64,000 nt of DNA from contig CM068827.1 in NCBI GenBank assembly GCA_028554795.2, positions 143,112,251-143,176,250 of the forward strand, read 5' to 3'. Shown one piece after another: positions 27,926 to 44,830 of the stretch. Source of the stretch: Sinohyriopsis cumingii. Its lineage: Eukaryota > Mollusca > Bivalvia > Unionida > Unionidae. The translations under genes were made by a program, and so were the position numbers. Numbering within the stretch: position 1 is the stretch's first letter; each line of letters opens with the position of its first letter. The notes beneath the pieces are model-generated. The model ran no database searches, was not told the DNA's origin, and saw only the letters and a list, made by a program, of their open reading frames with translations.

Positions 27926-28507
27926 ATGACACGAGCCCCCGTACATGAAAAAACAGCAACAAACAACAATTTTGAGAGACAAAAATTAAACATTGAAAGG
28001 GAGATGTTGCGAATGGAGCACAGTCTTAAACTTAAAGAGGTGGAGTTAGAGATCGAAAAGGTAAAACATCAGAAAGACTTAGATAAAAAGAATGACAGCC
28101 TCCCATTCAAAGTCAAACTTCAAACTTACAATTATCAAGCGAATGAAGATATTCTTACATTTCTCTCAGAATCTGACGCCGTGGTTGATCGTGCAAAATG
28201 GGGTGAAGAAATGAAAACCCTGCAACTGAGAACGCTGCTAACAGGAGAGGCAAGAGAGGTAGTACAGCACGCAAGCAAGAGCTATGTTGAGCTAAGAAAG
28301 GCCCTGATAAATAGGCTTGGGAAACGACCTCACGAATATTTTAATCGGTCAGTTAGCCTAAGAAGGGATGCTAACAAAACATATAGAGGCCTGATGGCAT
28401 GTATAGAGCAGTATTTAACATGGTTCATTGATAGTCGTGATCCACATAGATGTTTAGCAGATGAGTATTTCTTGAAGGCTCCCCACCAGTGCAGGCCCAG
28501 TGGATAA
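27926..28507 (+). pseudogene. Ty3/Gypsy retroelement gag, matrix/capsid part
   Basis: The 193-codon frame starts MTRAPVHEKTATNNN. A charged helix follows (LNIEREMLRMEHSLKLKEVE), then a Gag capsid-like segment (DRAKWGEEMKTLQLRTLLTG, then EVVQHASKSYVELRKALINR). The continuation in another frame downstream (28489-28935) carries the nucleocapsid zinc knuckle, so the gene is frame-shifted near 28490. The upstream leader (27785-27925) is related to a second remnant at 33140-33420. Confidence 0.8.
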
Positions 28508-28935
28508 GGCGCAATAAGGGTAATGGGTCTGCTGTCGATGCTGCTGAGGACTACGTTTTACCCATCAATTACAGCAAGTTCGACCATAAGCACAGCCGAC
28601 AACAAGCAAATAACCAAGCATCAAGTTCACCTCAGTCTAAGAAAACTGGTTTGATAGAAAGATCCTATGGAGACAAAAAGTGCTATAAATGTCACCAGAA
28701 GGGTCATGTTTTGCGTGACTGTCCCAGCAGAAAACAACAAAATCAATCAACCTACTTTGTCCAGAATACCATTGGTGAACGGTTAGTAAATGTACTGGGA
28801 ACAGTGAACAACAATGTCATGTCTAGGTTGGACTGGTATCAAACTTGGCAGCACAAGCGCTGCTGGGTATGGACATTCTACGTAGGTAAAAAACGGGACA
28901 ATGGTAGTAACAAGGAACCAGGCAAGGTCGCATAA
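28489..28935 (+). pseudogene. retroelement gag, nucleocapsid zinc knuckle part
   Basis: Contains a single CX2CX4HX4C knuckle, CYKCHQKGHVLRDC, preceded by a Q/S-rich linker. Downstream of it, where protease should lie, the frame is not recognisable and ends at 28935. Confidence 0.75.
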
Positions 28936-29004
28936 AGAGGAAGCTGAAGGAAAATAAAAGAATGGGGGTGGGGGAGGGGGGTCCGATCCCATGAACTGGA
29001 CGAC

Positions 29005-29427
29005 GTGCATCTGGATACGCTATTTTCGGACGAAAATAGTGATCATGGTCCTGATGAGGACCAGGATGACATCCATCATGAAGATGAGGCTGATGACAAG
29101 AACCTGTCGCTTGATCAGCTGTACAATGTTAATGTGGAATTGATTTCTCAGTATCAAAAGAATAACAGCTCGTTGGCTGGTGTGATGGAAAAGGCACTGC
29201 CATCTGAAAGTGAGGCAGAAGGAGTGGACAATGCATTTTTCTGGGAGTATGGAATTTTAAAACGGAAGTGGAAGTCGTCGGACGGAGAAAAATATGGAAT
29301 CCAATTAGATTTGCCAAAGCACTTACGTCAAGCAGTGATGGAGTTGGCGCATGAAAGACCGCTTGCTGGCCATTTAGGAAAGGAGAAGGCGAAGGCAAGA
29401 ATAACAACCGCGGTTTATTGGCCATGA
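29005..29427 (+). pseudogene. retroelement pol fragment: linker and integrase zinc-binding start
   Basis: An acidic linker (DHGPDEDQDDIHHEDEADD) is followed by the start of the integrase H2C2 region (LRQAVMELAHERPLAGHLG, then ARITTAVYWP). A TGA at 29425 interrupts the frame, which continues directly at 29428 with the Cys pair. Confidence 0.75.
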
Positions 29428-29835
29428 ATGTTTGGGGATATTCAGAGGCACTGTCAGACCTGTGCTATTTGTCAAAAGACAGCAAGGAGAACAGGGAAGG
29501 AGAAAGATCCAATGGTGTGTCGAACAATTGTGTCTGACCCCGTTGTTAAGATTGCGATGAATATCATTGGTCCACTAAAGCGCACAAAGGCGGGTAACAA
29601 ATATATACTAACCATAGTAGATGAACCTACCAGGTATCAGGAAGCAATTCCTTTGAAGGACATTGATACCAAAACAGGGGCCAACGCTTTAATTGGCATA
29701 TTTGTCAGGTTGGTATACCTAAGATTATCCTTACAGACCAAGGACCAACTGCACAAATACTCTTCTAAACGAACTCTAAAACATGTTGATTATCAAAGAG
29801 ATAACAACCTCTCTTTACAGGCCACAATCCTATAA
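29428..29835 (+). pseudogene. retroelement integrase core, degenerate
   Basis: Begins with the H2C2 cysteines (HCQTCAICQK). The core resembles Gypsy integrase (MNIIGPLKRTKAGNKYILTI, then TRYQEAIPL), but the first catalytic Asp is replaced by Asn in MNIIG. The region of the second Asp (TKDQLHKYSS) is frame-shifted and garbled. It cannot be functional. Confidence 0.8.
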
Positions 29836-29871
29836 AAGGGTTGAAAGATTTAATGCACACTCAAAGCTGTC

Positions 29872-30624
29872 TTGAAGAAACTGTGTTCTACGAACGGTGC
29901 AGAGTGGGATGTGATGCTGGCTTACGCACTGTTTTGCTATAGGGAGGTACCACATGAGGAAACTGGGTTTCCGCCGTTTGAGCTGCTATATGGTTGGCCA
30001 GTAAGAGGGTCGATGGAGATTCTTAAGGATCTATTCACCGGTGAGGGTGAGGTACAGAAGTCAGTTGTAGAACATGTGCTTTCGATTCGCCAGAGATTAG
30101 TTGATGTAATTGAGTTAGTGAAAGAAAATCGGACAGAGTGTCACAAGAAAGTTAAATCATGGTACGACAAAAATGCTACCAAACGGGAATTTAGGTCGGG
30201 AGATGAGGTCCTAGTTTTGTTTCCATCGAAGATGAGGGCTCACTGGAAGGGACCCTATCGTGTCATTTGTAAGGTCAATGACGTTAATTACAAGATTAAC
30301 ATTGGTGGTAGGCGAGAAAAAGTAACCTACCATAGTAACTTATTACGTCAGTACAAGAGAGCTGTACTGTTATCAGCAACTGTGTGTGATGAATTTGATG
30401 GAGGAGGACGGATTGACTTCCCAATGGCCGATAAGGAGGGTTTGAACAAAATCTGTCTGAATGGCAGACTGACGAAAGAACAACGAGAACAGGTGATAAA
30501 ATTGTGCTCTGAGTTTGAAGACGTGCTAACTTCAAAACCAATGTTTTACGAGAGAATTTCTTCCAAATTCAAACTCGGAGTCTCCTATACTTTTACTCTT
30601 GCAGGAAAAATGCAGACTAACTAG
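29872..30624 (+). pseudogene. retroelement integrase C-terminal region followed in frame by RT start
   Basis: The first half is the integrase end (LAYALFCYREVPHEETGFPP, then SGDEVLVLFPSKMRAHWKGP, YRVICKVNDVNYKI, VTYHSNLLRQYK). The same open frame then enters a segment typical of the start of Gypsy reverse transcriptase (RLTKEQREQVIKLCSEFEDV) and stops at 30622-30624. The integrase therefore lies upstream of RT, the unusual order of Gmr1-like Ty3/Gypsy elements. The rest of RT, RNase H and LTRs were not found. A short polypurine run (AAAGGGGAGA) lies at 30772-30781. Confidence 0.8.
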
Positions 30625-30996
30625 ACATTTTTTCGATGAAGGCAATTTAACCCCACGCAATGTATGTTATATTGATGTGCATTTTATTAGAATGTTACAA
30701 ATACGCGAAAGCACGCAAGATTGAGAGTACCCCTATATATAAAACACAATATCCCCTCTATACAGCTGTTTAAAGGGGAGATGGATTTGTAAATCAGTGA
30801 CATGAGTATTATGCTTCGTTAAATTTTAAATTGAATTTCTTTTTAACTTAAGCACTTCAACTGTGAATCATTCCCCTTTTTGACCCAATTAAAGATTTAG
30901 ATAAAAGACTGTTCTTTAGGACTGGGTATGGCGATGAATAAAATCAAAACGATTAAAAACAAAAGAAGAAAACAATTTTCACCTGCTAACTTCTTG

Positions 30997-31027
<31 letters not shown>

Positions 31028-31788
31028 AATATCTTTTTCACGAACAATATTCTTTGCTTTCAAATAATTTTTCAATCAAATATAAATCTTAGAATCGAAG
31101 TTAATGTTATTCAAGTTAGTTTGGCAATATCGGCATTTATTTTCAAAAGCAGTTGATGGACCCTTGGTTATGTTGTTACAATTTAGTCCCGAATATAGAT
31201 CAGTCGATACTTGCTATCAGCTATGAAGCAATAAATCGATATGCATATGTCAGTTGTTTGATATACATCGATATGGCAAACAAATACAAAACAATAACAC
31301 GTTTTCTTTGATTTTTATCGATTCCAAAATAACGTGCATGTTTCAGTGGGACAAACAAAACGCGTAAGATAACAGTTAATGTTCCGACGACCTTATATAT
31401 TACAAATTATTAAGGAAATAAACATGCTAGTAATTTTATGTGAACATTAAATGTCATTGAATTTAAAGTAACGTCATTGAATTTAAAGTGATTTCATTGA
31501 ATTTAAAGTAATTTTATGATATGAGAGAACATCATCAGCAGTTTTGTGACTTGTAGACTTTGCTGCCATGTAGTAGCTTACCTTTGTCCATAGCAATTCT
31601 TTGGTAAGTACAGAAGACTTGCACATGCAAATACAGTTCGAAATACAATATATGAAATTCATGAGGACTACACATTACAAATAAACTAAACAGATCTTCA
31701 AGTAAAAGACCTGAGAATTGTTGAGATTTTTGGGCGGAGGGCTTATCTATGTAGCTAATTGCTTGATTGTCTGAAAATATTTTTAATT

Positions 31789-31841
<53 letters not shown>

Positions 31842-33139
31842 ACACACACAATTGTGCCCCCATCCTATATCTATTTCCCACACAAAATGAAAAAATGGAT
31901 ATGGAATTCAATTGCTTTGAAAAAAAGACAAATTCCACAAGCATGGATTAAATTGAAATATTTAGAAATTTAGAAATATTGACACAAGTTCATATTTCGT
32001 AATTTTCTGCAGGCTGCTTTGTTTTCAAACCGCTTTTTGTCTTACTAGAAAATCAAAGATTCCTGTTTTAGTAACAAATGCTTCATGTAGGTAAGAGGAA
32101 TAGATATAAAAATGAGAAATGTTGTGTTCTTAGGTTTCTGCCACCATATTTAATATTGAGATTCGTAGCACTCTTCACTTAAGTTTCTGAGAACTCTCCT
32201 GCCAGGCAGTTATTCTTCTGATGCGTCTCCCTCTTAACGGTGTGCGATTTTTAAGGGTATACCAGTTTATTGCGATATTCGTTTCTGGTGGTACGTACCA
32301 CTGTGTTTTTTCTTCACGGTACCTGTACGTTGATAGTTTCCGTCAGTAAGGAATGTACCAAATCTTGTTACGACTCTACTCCTGTTAGCAGCGTATTTTC
32401 ATTATTCATGACAAAAGAGTTAAAAAGAAGTATCCATTTTTAAAGAAACAAATTTATATGTCACAAAGAAATGGTGAATATTACAAATATATTATTTTTA
32501 TGATCTTTCAATCACGTTTGTCACGTGGCACCTACGTCAACGCGGTGGCCAATTGGGATGTTGCGAAACATATTCGGGGCAAATCCAACTTTCGGAAAAA
32601 TTTCGGATTAAAGAAAACAAAACAGAAACCCCACATGTCATGTTTTGTTTTTTTTTTTTTTGTTATTTACTAGCCTATGTCAGAGTCTTAAGTATGTATA
32701 TTCGTTTGTAAGACAGTGAATCATCAGTTTTCTGTCTGAACTTTACGTACTTTTTCAAGGCCACTAAATATTTTCTCGTTTGCTGAGCAAGCGTGTTTTG
32801 TTTTCTGACCCTCTCAGGTCTTGCCCATTCCAAGTTTCCAGCTATTGAAAGACGAAAAGTAAACAAAAATGTCTCGGGCTCCGATACCATAACCTTGAAT
32901 TACTGGTCTTTAATATAATTTCGGTATACAGTGGTACATATCCCGGTATGTTCGCAATATGTTCAGAAATACCGCGATATAACGAGGTACAAAATTGTTC
33001 GAAGTACCCAACTCTACTCTTAATGTATGCGCTACACAGACATCGAATACACATCACGCTCTGTTTTTAAATGAAAATGATCACCGTAATTGATTCTTGA
33101 TTTTAATGATGTTATAGGTTATGTGAACCTGTAATGTCG
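30625..33139. other. host non-coding DNA with microsatellites
   Basis: (GT)n at 30995-31022, (CT)n at 31791-31839 and a 22-23 bp triplication (GTCATTGAATTTAAAGTAA type) at 31452-31515. No gene recognised. Confidence 0.6.
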
Positions 33140-33420
33140 CCACTTAGAAAGAAGGGTGGTTAATTGGGCTTGGCTGGCGTTATCCAGAGAATGACGTCCC
33201 TCGATATTATAACCCGGCAGGAGTGAAAGAAGAATGGAATTTCAACAGAGAACTGAAAGAGAATACTGGGAAGAAATAAACAATACGAGCCCCCTTTTGA
33301 CAAGAAAATAACAAATTTAATCAGAACAAATTAAAGCGGCAATTCCACTTCAAGTTAGATTATCTAAGTACAATTTAACTGGTGTGTCCAATTTTGATTT
33401 ATTACATCATCATAACGCGA
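33140..33420 (+). mobile_element. second degenerate retroelement remnant (leader and gag start)
   Basis: Parallels 27785-28140. Shared blocks include TTGGCTGGCGTTATCCAGAG against the corresponding TTTGGCTGTCGTTATCTAGAG, an ACGAGCCCCC segment next to the gag start, and a CTTCAAG..TTA..TACAATT segment. Frames are broken; it is a fragment only. Confidence 0.6.
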
Positions 33421-36292
33421 GGTGAAAAGAGCGCAATGTCCATGATCGATTGCATCACCTTCATTCACTTTGACCGTATATTAACCTCTCCTAGTTCATC
33501 CTTCCTAAACTCTAGACTCTGCACATTCAAGAACTTCCTGATCCTTTTATTCTGACCTCATCCTTCTTTCTTTCTTTTCCCCGCTCTCCTGTCTAAGGAC
33601 TGTCTCATCTTCCTCTCAGATGCTGTTCCTTAAGTGACAAATTTACCCCATAATTCAGTATACCCACTATTTATAGATACATACAGTTCACTTTAAGTTA
33701 TTCCGAGCATGTTGCTATCCACACACCACGTAAATTCTGACTTAGTACGGTAGGACATTTACCTATCTTTCCAGCGGCAAGTCTTAAATTACCACATGAA
33801 CGTCTACCAAATATTACCGTATTAATTTACATATGTTTGTACATGTTAGATTACTATTGCAAAACATTCAAAAGAAATGTAAATCATGGCATTCCTTAAC
33901 TACAAGATTATACAAGCATTACAAAATCAGATATAACTAGGTAGTTATCGTTAACTCACGATGATCTGTAATGTCCTAAGAACAAAGGAAGTTATTTCAT
34001 ATAACCATATGAAATCCTACACATGTGAACATTTGAATCGCATGCAATCAATTCTACCAATGAACTAATGACTGTGTAATTAAAAAGGTACATTGCATAA
34101 CAATTATATCATCGACACTTTCCATGAAAATGAGTAAAATAAATTGCATAACATCTCTAGCATCAACACATTCCCATGAATTGAATAAACGATACATAAT
34201 ATGGAAACCTAGTCATAGCAAATACAGTTGCATAAAACAAGCAATCAATAATAGAATATTACGTGAAACTAAAATTGCGTACTTTGTCGCTGTTTCTTTC
34301 TGGACTTGTGCGTCCTAGCACTAAACATGCCTTTCTTTTTACACAACGACTACTTCTTGTTTCACGAGGAAAGCACTAACCACTTTTATGCTTTCACCGG
34401 AGTCGAGACTAAGTTCCCTCTTCTAGGAAATGTTCAGACTAAAGAATTTCGACTAAGGTCGTCACTTTAAAATCAGATTGCTACAAAGTGTACGCCCTAA
34501 TTTATATTACCCAACTGTAGGCGGTGGTCCCTAATCTTTCCCAAAGAAATAATTCCTTTCGTCAGATTTAGACAGCTCAGAATCTGTGTACGACAGTGCG
34601 TGACAATTTTCCCTTTGAAAATATGATAAGTGGACATAGGTTCCTACCAAGCAGTTAGGGTTGGTAGCTCAAATGTTTATTTTCTAAGGACCGTGTTAAG
34701 ATACCCCGGTAAATTTCACTGGGTCGGAATTCTGTTCCTTTGAAGTTTACACTGACATGGGAGAAATGAACGAAGAAAGGTCGAAGTGACCCCTTCACAT
34801 AGACTTTTCTGGCTTAACTGCGATAAGACTTTAATTGCTCAATGTATTCAACTTTAAATTTTCTGTAATTCAAAATTCGACACTTCACATGCACAGTAAA
34901 GCGTTTCTGATGTCGTTTTGTTTCGCTTTCTTGCTTACGCAACGTAAAATCTGATGCGTGCATCTTTTCACAAGGCAAAATGCAATTTGGCGTCCAAATA
35001 TTCTGACACCAACCAGTTAAGTTCCTTTGTAGATATGGTTTCATTTTCCATTTTATAACGAGTGTATACACATGTAAGTTTTAACGTTAATGAGCTGCAA
35101 TACATGACAGTCATCGATTAATTGTTCCGTTACATTGTAACAAAGAGATTATATTGTTACGTTACATTGTAACAAAGAGATTACATTGTTACGTGATTTC
35201 GCTTTGATCTTATCGCTCATTTGTATTCCTTTGAAACAGTTGAACAAAACAATAATTGATCTGCTCACACGATACTGTCCAACGAAACAAAATCTCATGT
35301 CAATGTATTAATCCTCATTATAAATGAAACGATAAAAGCAGTGATCGACCAGGCAGTAATATCATATCCATTTGTTTACAGCGAACAATGTGTTGCCAAA
35401 CATTTCGCAATGTTTTAGTTACATACATAAAAAAATAGAAAGCTACCAGAGCAACATACGTGCAACATTTGATATTTCACGCCTAAGGTTGTAATTTGTG
35501 CTGAATAGTCTTATCTGATAATCGAAAGTTCGTATCATACTTGGACATTTTAGGATTTTAGTGCCAAATACGGCTTGTTTCTAATTATTTTATTTGCAAA
35601 TTTATGTCTTTCTAAAACTAAAAATGACATTAAATATAGCAAACATCACGAAATTCATAATTTTTTTTATTTCTGCAAGTTTATTACCGCAATATTTTTG
35701 CCTGACAACTTGCTTGATTTTTGAGGGCCTAGAATTAGGTAATGATTATTGAGAGGTTGATGCCGTTTCTACTGCCTCCTGCAGTATTCCTTGAAGTAGG
35801 AAATACATTCTGAAGGCGCGACAAAGCAACCGTGCTAGTAATTTAAAACCAATTAGAAAATAAAGCTGATACAGAATGTCTTCTACTTTCTCCATCAAAC
35901 AACGATTCTACATGCAATCCTGATCTTCCAATTGTTTGATTGTCTGTCAATTTGTTATTTGGATGAAAAATATTTATTCTCCATGCATTGTTTACGCGAT
36001 GATCCAAACAATTTCAAGTGTGTCAAACATAACAAATACATATGTTATTGTTTTGAGGTCTAGAAAAGTCATCTCATAATGAAACAACACACGACAGTTT
36101 TCTGAACCTGTTTATGCAATCTGAAAGGGTTTCATCGTCTTGTTTTGCCTCGTTCTTGTTGTGGCGTAGATCAAGAGGTAATGCCTTAGCCAGAAGTGTG
36201 AAGCAAATTTATGGGTATATCTCGGCGATAAAAACGGCCTTTTCAAGTTTAAAGTAGCACATTTTTGCCTTCTCTTATAAAAGCTTAGTTTG
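33421..36292. other. host non-coding DNA
   Basis: No gene recognised. A 35-bp tandem duplication centred on GTTACATTGTAACAAAGAGA lies at 35127-35195. Confidence 0.5.
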
Positions 36293-36475
36293 GACTTTGT
36301 CGATGATGACATTTTAAGAAACGTTTTCCTTGCATTAAAGTGGCATCTTTTAAAGTATGCAATCCTCGAGTCGTTATCTGTTTAAGAACAGTGCTACCGA
36401 ACAAAACGATGATTTTTCACATATCCCCTACACCTTGTCCCCGTCGTCTCTCGAAGTATACATATGTTATAGTTC
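36293..36475 (-). pseudogene. remnant of pVI/pX-like gene (element 3)
   Basis: Collinear with 9312-9495. The reverse-frame cues (CAATCCTCGAGTCGTTATC near 36360; CCTTGTCCCCGTCGTCTC near 36432) match the start half of the gene. Frames are broken. Confidence 0.75.
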
Positions 36476-36477
36476 AT

Positions 36478-37340
36478 CAAGAATCGTTTTCAAAAATGCA
36501 GTTTCGCCATGACTTTTCCTTTCCCAAAACGTTTTTTTCCAGGATCCATTTTTATACTAATGTTGAAACTGTCAAAATACGATTTACTGACAGAAATGTA
36601 CACAAATGCATGGTAAAAGTGATAGTCTTTCCATCTTCCTTTTAAGCAGCGATTGCAGAATCCATTTTGAAAAGAATGACTCTTAGCAACGAAGTCACTG
36701 CGTTTCCCATCACCTTGTACTCGAACATATCGGAGTACACAAACAACAAATGTAGTCATTGGTTCAATACACATGGTAGCGAAAATAATTGTAGATCGAT
36801 CGTTGTTGTAAACGTCTTTCCTAAACGCGAGAGTAGTGCATCCACCCAGAGTAGAAAACAAACCGAGACAAAAAGTAAAGTGCTTTACACTGCCGTCAGA
36901 CAAATGCATTTTAAGACAAAGAGTAATTTTAGGGTACTCGATCAGTGCACTTTTGAAAGCTTTCTACAGGGTTTTACCAAACTGATCGCCGAACATCACT
37001 GTAATTACTTCGACCAAATGTTGTGCACTAAAATAAAAGCCTATATACATTCTAAAAGTATTGGTGATCAATTAAGGACTGACTGTTGATGGCTTCCTAT
37101 ATTCATAAAGGAGTTTATCATAATTGTCCATCTGTTCTTGAATATGTTCGTTCAGGATACCGACGATGATGTGTTTTGGACTTTTTTGATACTGACGGCT
37201 TTTGGGTAGGGTGAATAATTTCTAAAAAAGCTAAGTCCCAATTAGCCTCGTAATTTGGCTGCGAAACATTAGGTGCATTTGGGAAAGACATCCTCAGAAA
37301 TGTAACTCGGTAAGCTTAAACAAAATTGGTTCTTTATAGT
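36478..37340 (-). pseudogene. remnant of penton-like gene (element 3)
   Basis: Collinear with 9505-10421. The segment matching the SDVVEYNVVGHTS region lies around 36690-36740 and the segment matching the gene start around 37300-37335. Stops and indels occur throughout. It overlaps with spurious plus-strand ORFs. Confidence 0.75.
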
Positions 37341-37750
37341 TCGATGGTTCGGGTTTTCGAGGAGTCTCTTAATGGCAAAAGAGAATTATTTTGGGGGTGT
37401 TGCTTTTGTTCAAATGAGACGAGGTGTTGTTATCAAAAACTGGCTTTGGCCGAAAGGCTACCGTTATTTTTGCTACTGTCAGCTGTATATTTCAAGGAAG
37501 GACTGAGAAGAAGGTAACCAGTACAACTGCTAAAGAAAATTGTCCACAATTATTTGTCTCATTGTCACAAACTCAAATTTGCTATCGCTGCTCTGATGAC
37601 ACAATACACCACAAACATTTGGCAGAAAAAAGAAAATTTGATTTTTAATAACTTGTTCTGTACACCATACACAGCAAGGATGTATTTGTATTTTTTGAAC
37701 AGAGGAACACTGAGAAATGATAGGTGTTATGTTAATGGCATAGTGATCAT
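37341..37750 (-). pseudogene. remnant of two-TM gene (element 3)
   Basis: Collinear with 10430-10834. Traces of the transmembrane helix segments (around 37540-37640) are recognisable on the minus strand. Frames are broken. Confidence 0.7.
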
Positions 37751-37764
37751 TTTTTCATTTTTAT

Positions 37765-38790
37765 TTTCTATGACTTGTGAAGCGGTAATCCAAGAATCGA
37801 AACTAGGTGGATATCCTTTCCAGCGCGCATTCGCTTCTTCAAGTTGGCGGTTACCACTTTTCGTGTTGTTAGATCGATAATGTTTTTCATATCATACACG
37901 TCGTCTTTTTGTTGTTGGTGGGGGGAGGCATTCGTTATAAGCTAGGTAAGTAAAAGTTCCTTTATACACATGTTCATTCGTTAATTCCAATTTATAGACA
38001 GGAGGATCACACCACGCACTTGTCTAGTGACACAAGACTATTCGGTTGTCTATTTAGGTAAATAACTTTAGTTGAAAGTGTGTTTCGTTTTTCCATAGCA
38101 ATCCTAATGTCTGATCTATAACATTTCGTTCGTTTTGATGGTAGGTAACGTTCCAAACAATCGATCACACATCATCACTTCGTTTTTAGGTGTCACTTCG
38201 ATTGTACCACCAATTGTAAACGTTGACGAGACGTGGAGATAGGTAGACGTGCATGAGAGTATGGTGATGTGTAAAATATTTACACATAACGTTCAACGAC
38301 AATCGCATTTGTTTTAGCATTTTCAATGCTGAAGAAAATGAAACTGTCTTTTCTTCAATTAAAAAAATACTAATATTGGTTCATAAATTCCGTGAGTCTT
38401 TCTGTTTGCTATCGTAGAGGGTGAAGCCCACTTTGTTTTAAAACCAGCAAAATTCTATATAATTTTTTTTTAGAAGCCAAAGCAAACACCTACGCTGAAT
38501 GTGGAAACGCCTTAATGACACAAAATGAATATATATGAAAATGATGATGCAGTTACATCTGCTTGCCGTTGATGACCAAGGCCTGTTGCTTTATTTGAAG
38601 TCTGGAATATTTTCGTCGAATGGGTTTGTATATTGTCTTTCTGACCATTTTCGCAATTATCTTGGACACGTGCACTTTTCAACTTGGTTTTAACAGCATG
38701 ATAAATTGCTGGACTGTAGTAAATGCTCGCTAAAATTGTCTCATTGATGTGGTTGAATGTTTTGTTGTTGTTGCTGGTCCTCAAGACGTT
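37765..38790 (-). pseudogene. remnant of integrase and chromodomain (element 3)
   Basis: 37765-37975 parallels the chromodomain (AATCCAAGAATCGAAACT at 37789 matches 10877). 37980-38790 parallels the integrase, including the region of the first catalytic Asp (about 38540-38600). It contains many indels. Confidence 0.75.
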
Positions 38791-38794
38791 ACCC

Positions 38795-39960
38795 AAAGTT
38801 TAATATTGCTCCTAGCTTGATGTTCGTGTGGAATTTTGTAGGATTACGTTGAGCATTTTTTTTTAAATTTCGTTTTCAATTCTGTATTGTCTTATTTCCT
38901 TTTTGTTTTCTTCTGCTGAAGAAGGTATCGAGATTATCTTTTTTGCCCAAGCTTTCATTTCTTTTCGTCTGGGTGTATGATATAATTCAAAATGACATTA
39001 AATGAATTCATACTAATCCCAAAACAGTGATATAGTCTAAGACGTTTTAATGGACACTTCGTAATTCCGTTGAATAATTTAAACTAATTAAATAATCTCA
39101 AACAAAAACTGAAAACAACAATAAAAATGGTTCCTCTTCGGATGTAAAGGTAGGGATGAGTAATTCTAAAGAAAACAACATTTATATGAAAAGCGAAGAC
39201 ACAATAACAGAATCAAGATGAGGGTAATTTTTATATCAATTTTGTAAACAACTGGCTGCAAGAATGTTTGAAATTTCTAATAAATCTAGACTTTGAACCC
39301 AACATATGTACTAATGGTTACCAGCAAGAAATAAAGCTCTCAAAATAGAACATAACAGCATAGACAAGAATTAGCTATGTAATATATTGTTAACCAAATA
39401 AAAAAGACACAAAACGATGTTAGTAATCAGGTAGGCCATAAACTAAATTGCTAAGCAAGGTCAGTCACTCAATACTGATATCCATAGGATATGATCATGG
39501 AGAAAAAATAACACCCAATACAAATTAAATATTCATAACCTGACCAATAAATTCGTACAATCAATGATTCAGTTCTAGTTGTATCTATGACATCCGATTG
39601 ACATTAGAAGTAAGATATAAATGAGGTGTCCTTTTTCGTACCAACGATGGAATTCCATCCGTCGCTTGTTTGGATCTAAAGTGATTATTCGTTCTTCCAT
39701 ATGATCCAAAGGTACAAATGTGATGTCTTTCCAGAAAACGTGTCCTAGTGATCTTTCTTTTCATTATTATAGCATGACTCCTCCTACAAGTGTCCTGGCA
39801 ATAGATCCTAAGAAAGGAACCGTCACGTTTAACAACGGTTATATAAGCAGAGTGAAAATCCACTTCGTTTTACTGGTGGGCAATTAATTTTCTTCATTTG
39901 GCGAAGAAAGTTCAAATTTCTACGTTTGCGTCAATCACTTTGAGAACACAAGAGGAGGAT
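38795..39960 (-). pseudogene. remnants of LVPY-type and small basic genes (element 3)
   Basis: 39640-39700 parallels the start of the 11970-12602 gene (CAACGATGGAATTCCATCC against the equivalent at 12546). 39775-39960 parallels the hydrophobic-tail gene at 12651-12850 (ACTCCTCCTACAAGTG.. and CATTTGGCGAAGAA). The gap is filled by an AT-rich insertion. Confidence 0.6.
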
Positions 39961-44439
<4,479 letters not shown>

Positions 44440-44830
44440 AATCTGTGATATTATAAATAGTTTTGTGAAGCCAGGTTTGTTTCTCAGAAACTTGAATATC
44501 GTCTAATAATCTAGGTGTGATCAATGAAATCATGTTTACCAGAGAAAAGCATGTTTTATCTTCCTGAACCTTTGATATAAAAGATGGTTTTCCTTACTAG
44601 ATCAAGCATCAGTAAAAAAAAAATTAATTCATTTGATGACCCATAATACCAACATAAAAAGTTTTCTAATTGTTACTGATTATGCAATATAAAACTAGTT
44701 TAGATCTTGAAAGACCAGGTTTTGCAATAAAAAATATGCTAGCAAGAGAACATCCGGTATTTGAAGAGGTGTACCATGTTTCCAAGAGTGAAACCATTTT
44801 GCTTTTTTAAAACAACATCCCTATTTTCTT
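44440..44830. repeat. degenerate tandem repeat, AGGTTT type
   Basis: Recurring short blocks such as ATACCAGGTATTTTGG, GTGAAGCCAGGTTTG, GAAATCATGTTTACCAGAG and AGACCAGGTTTTGC at 30-40 bp spacing. The same kind of blocks reappear at 48020-48440, suggesting an old satellite family with high divergence. Confidence 0.5.

Larger units (their letters stand above)
36293..39960 (-). mobile_element. decayed internal fragment of a third Maverick (no ends)
   Basis: Collinear with 9312 to about 12850 of element 1, same orientation, with many frameshifts and stops. In order it has remnants of the pVI/pX-like, penton-like, two-TM, chromodomain, integrase and LVPY-type genes, then the KHGDML-type gene. Examples are TTTGTCGATGATGACATTTT at 36296 (as at 9318) and the CTGATGACACAATACACCAC segment near 37590 (as near 10668). 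No TIR or histone-type stem-loop is included. An AT-rich insertion of several hundred bp (about 38985-39590) replaces part of the LVPY-type gene. Confidence 0.9.

Noticed and set aside
30625-30950. Possible 3' LTR after the retroelement
   Set aside because: No matching 5' copy was seen upstream of 27926; only a polypurine run was retained as tentative.
36490-37089. Open frames of about 140 codons in the fossil Maverick
   Set aside because: They are shadow frames on or opposite the decayed penton-like gene and do not match coding direction.
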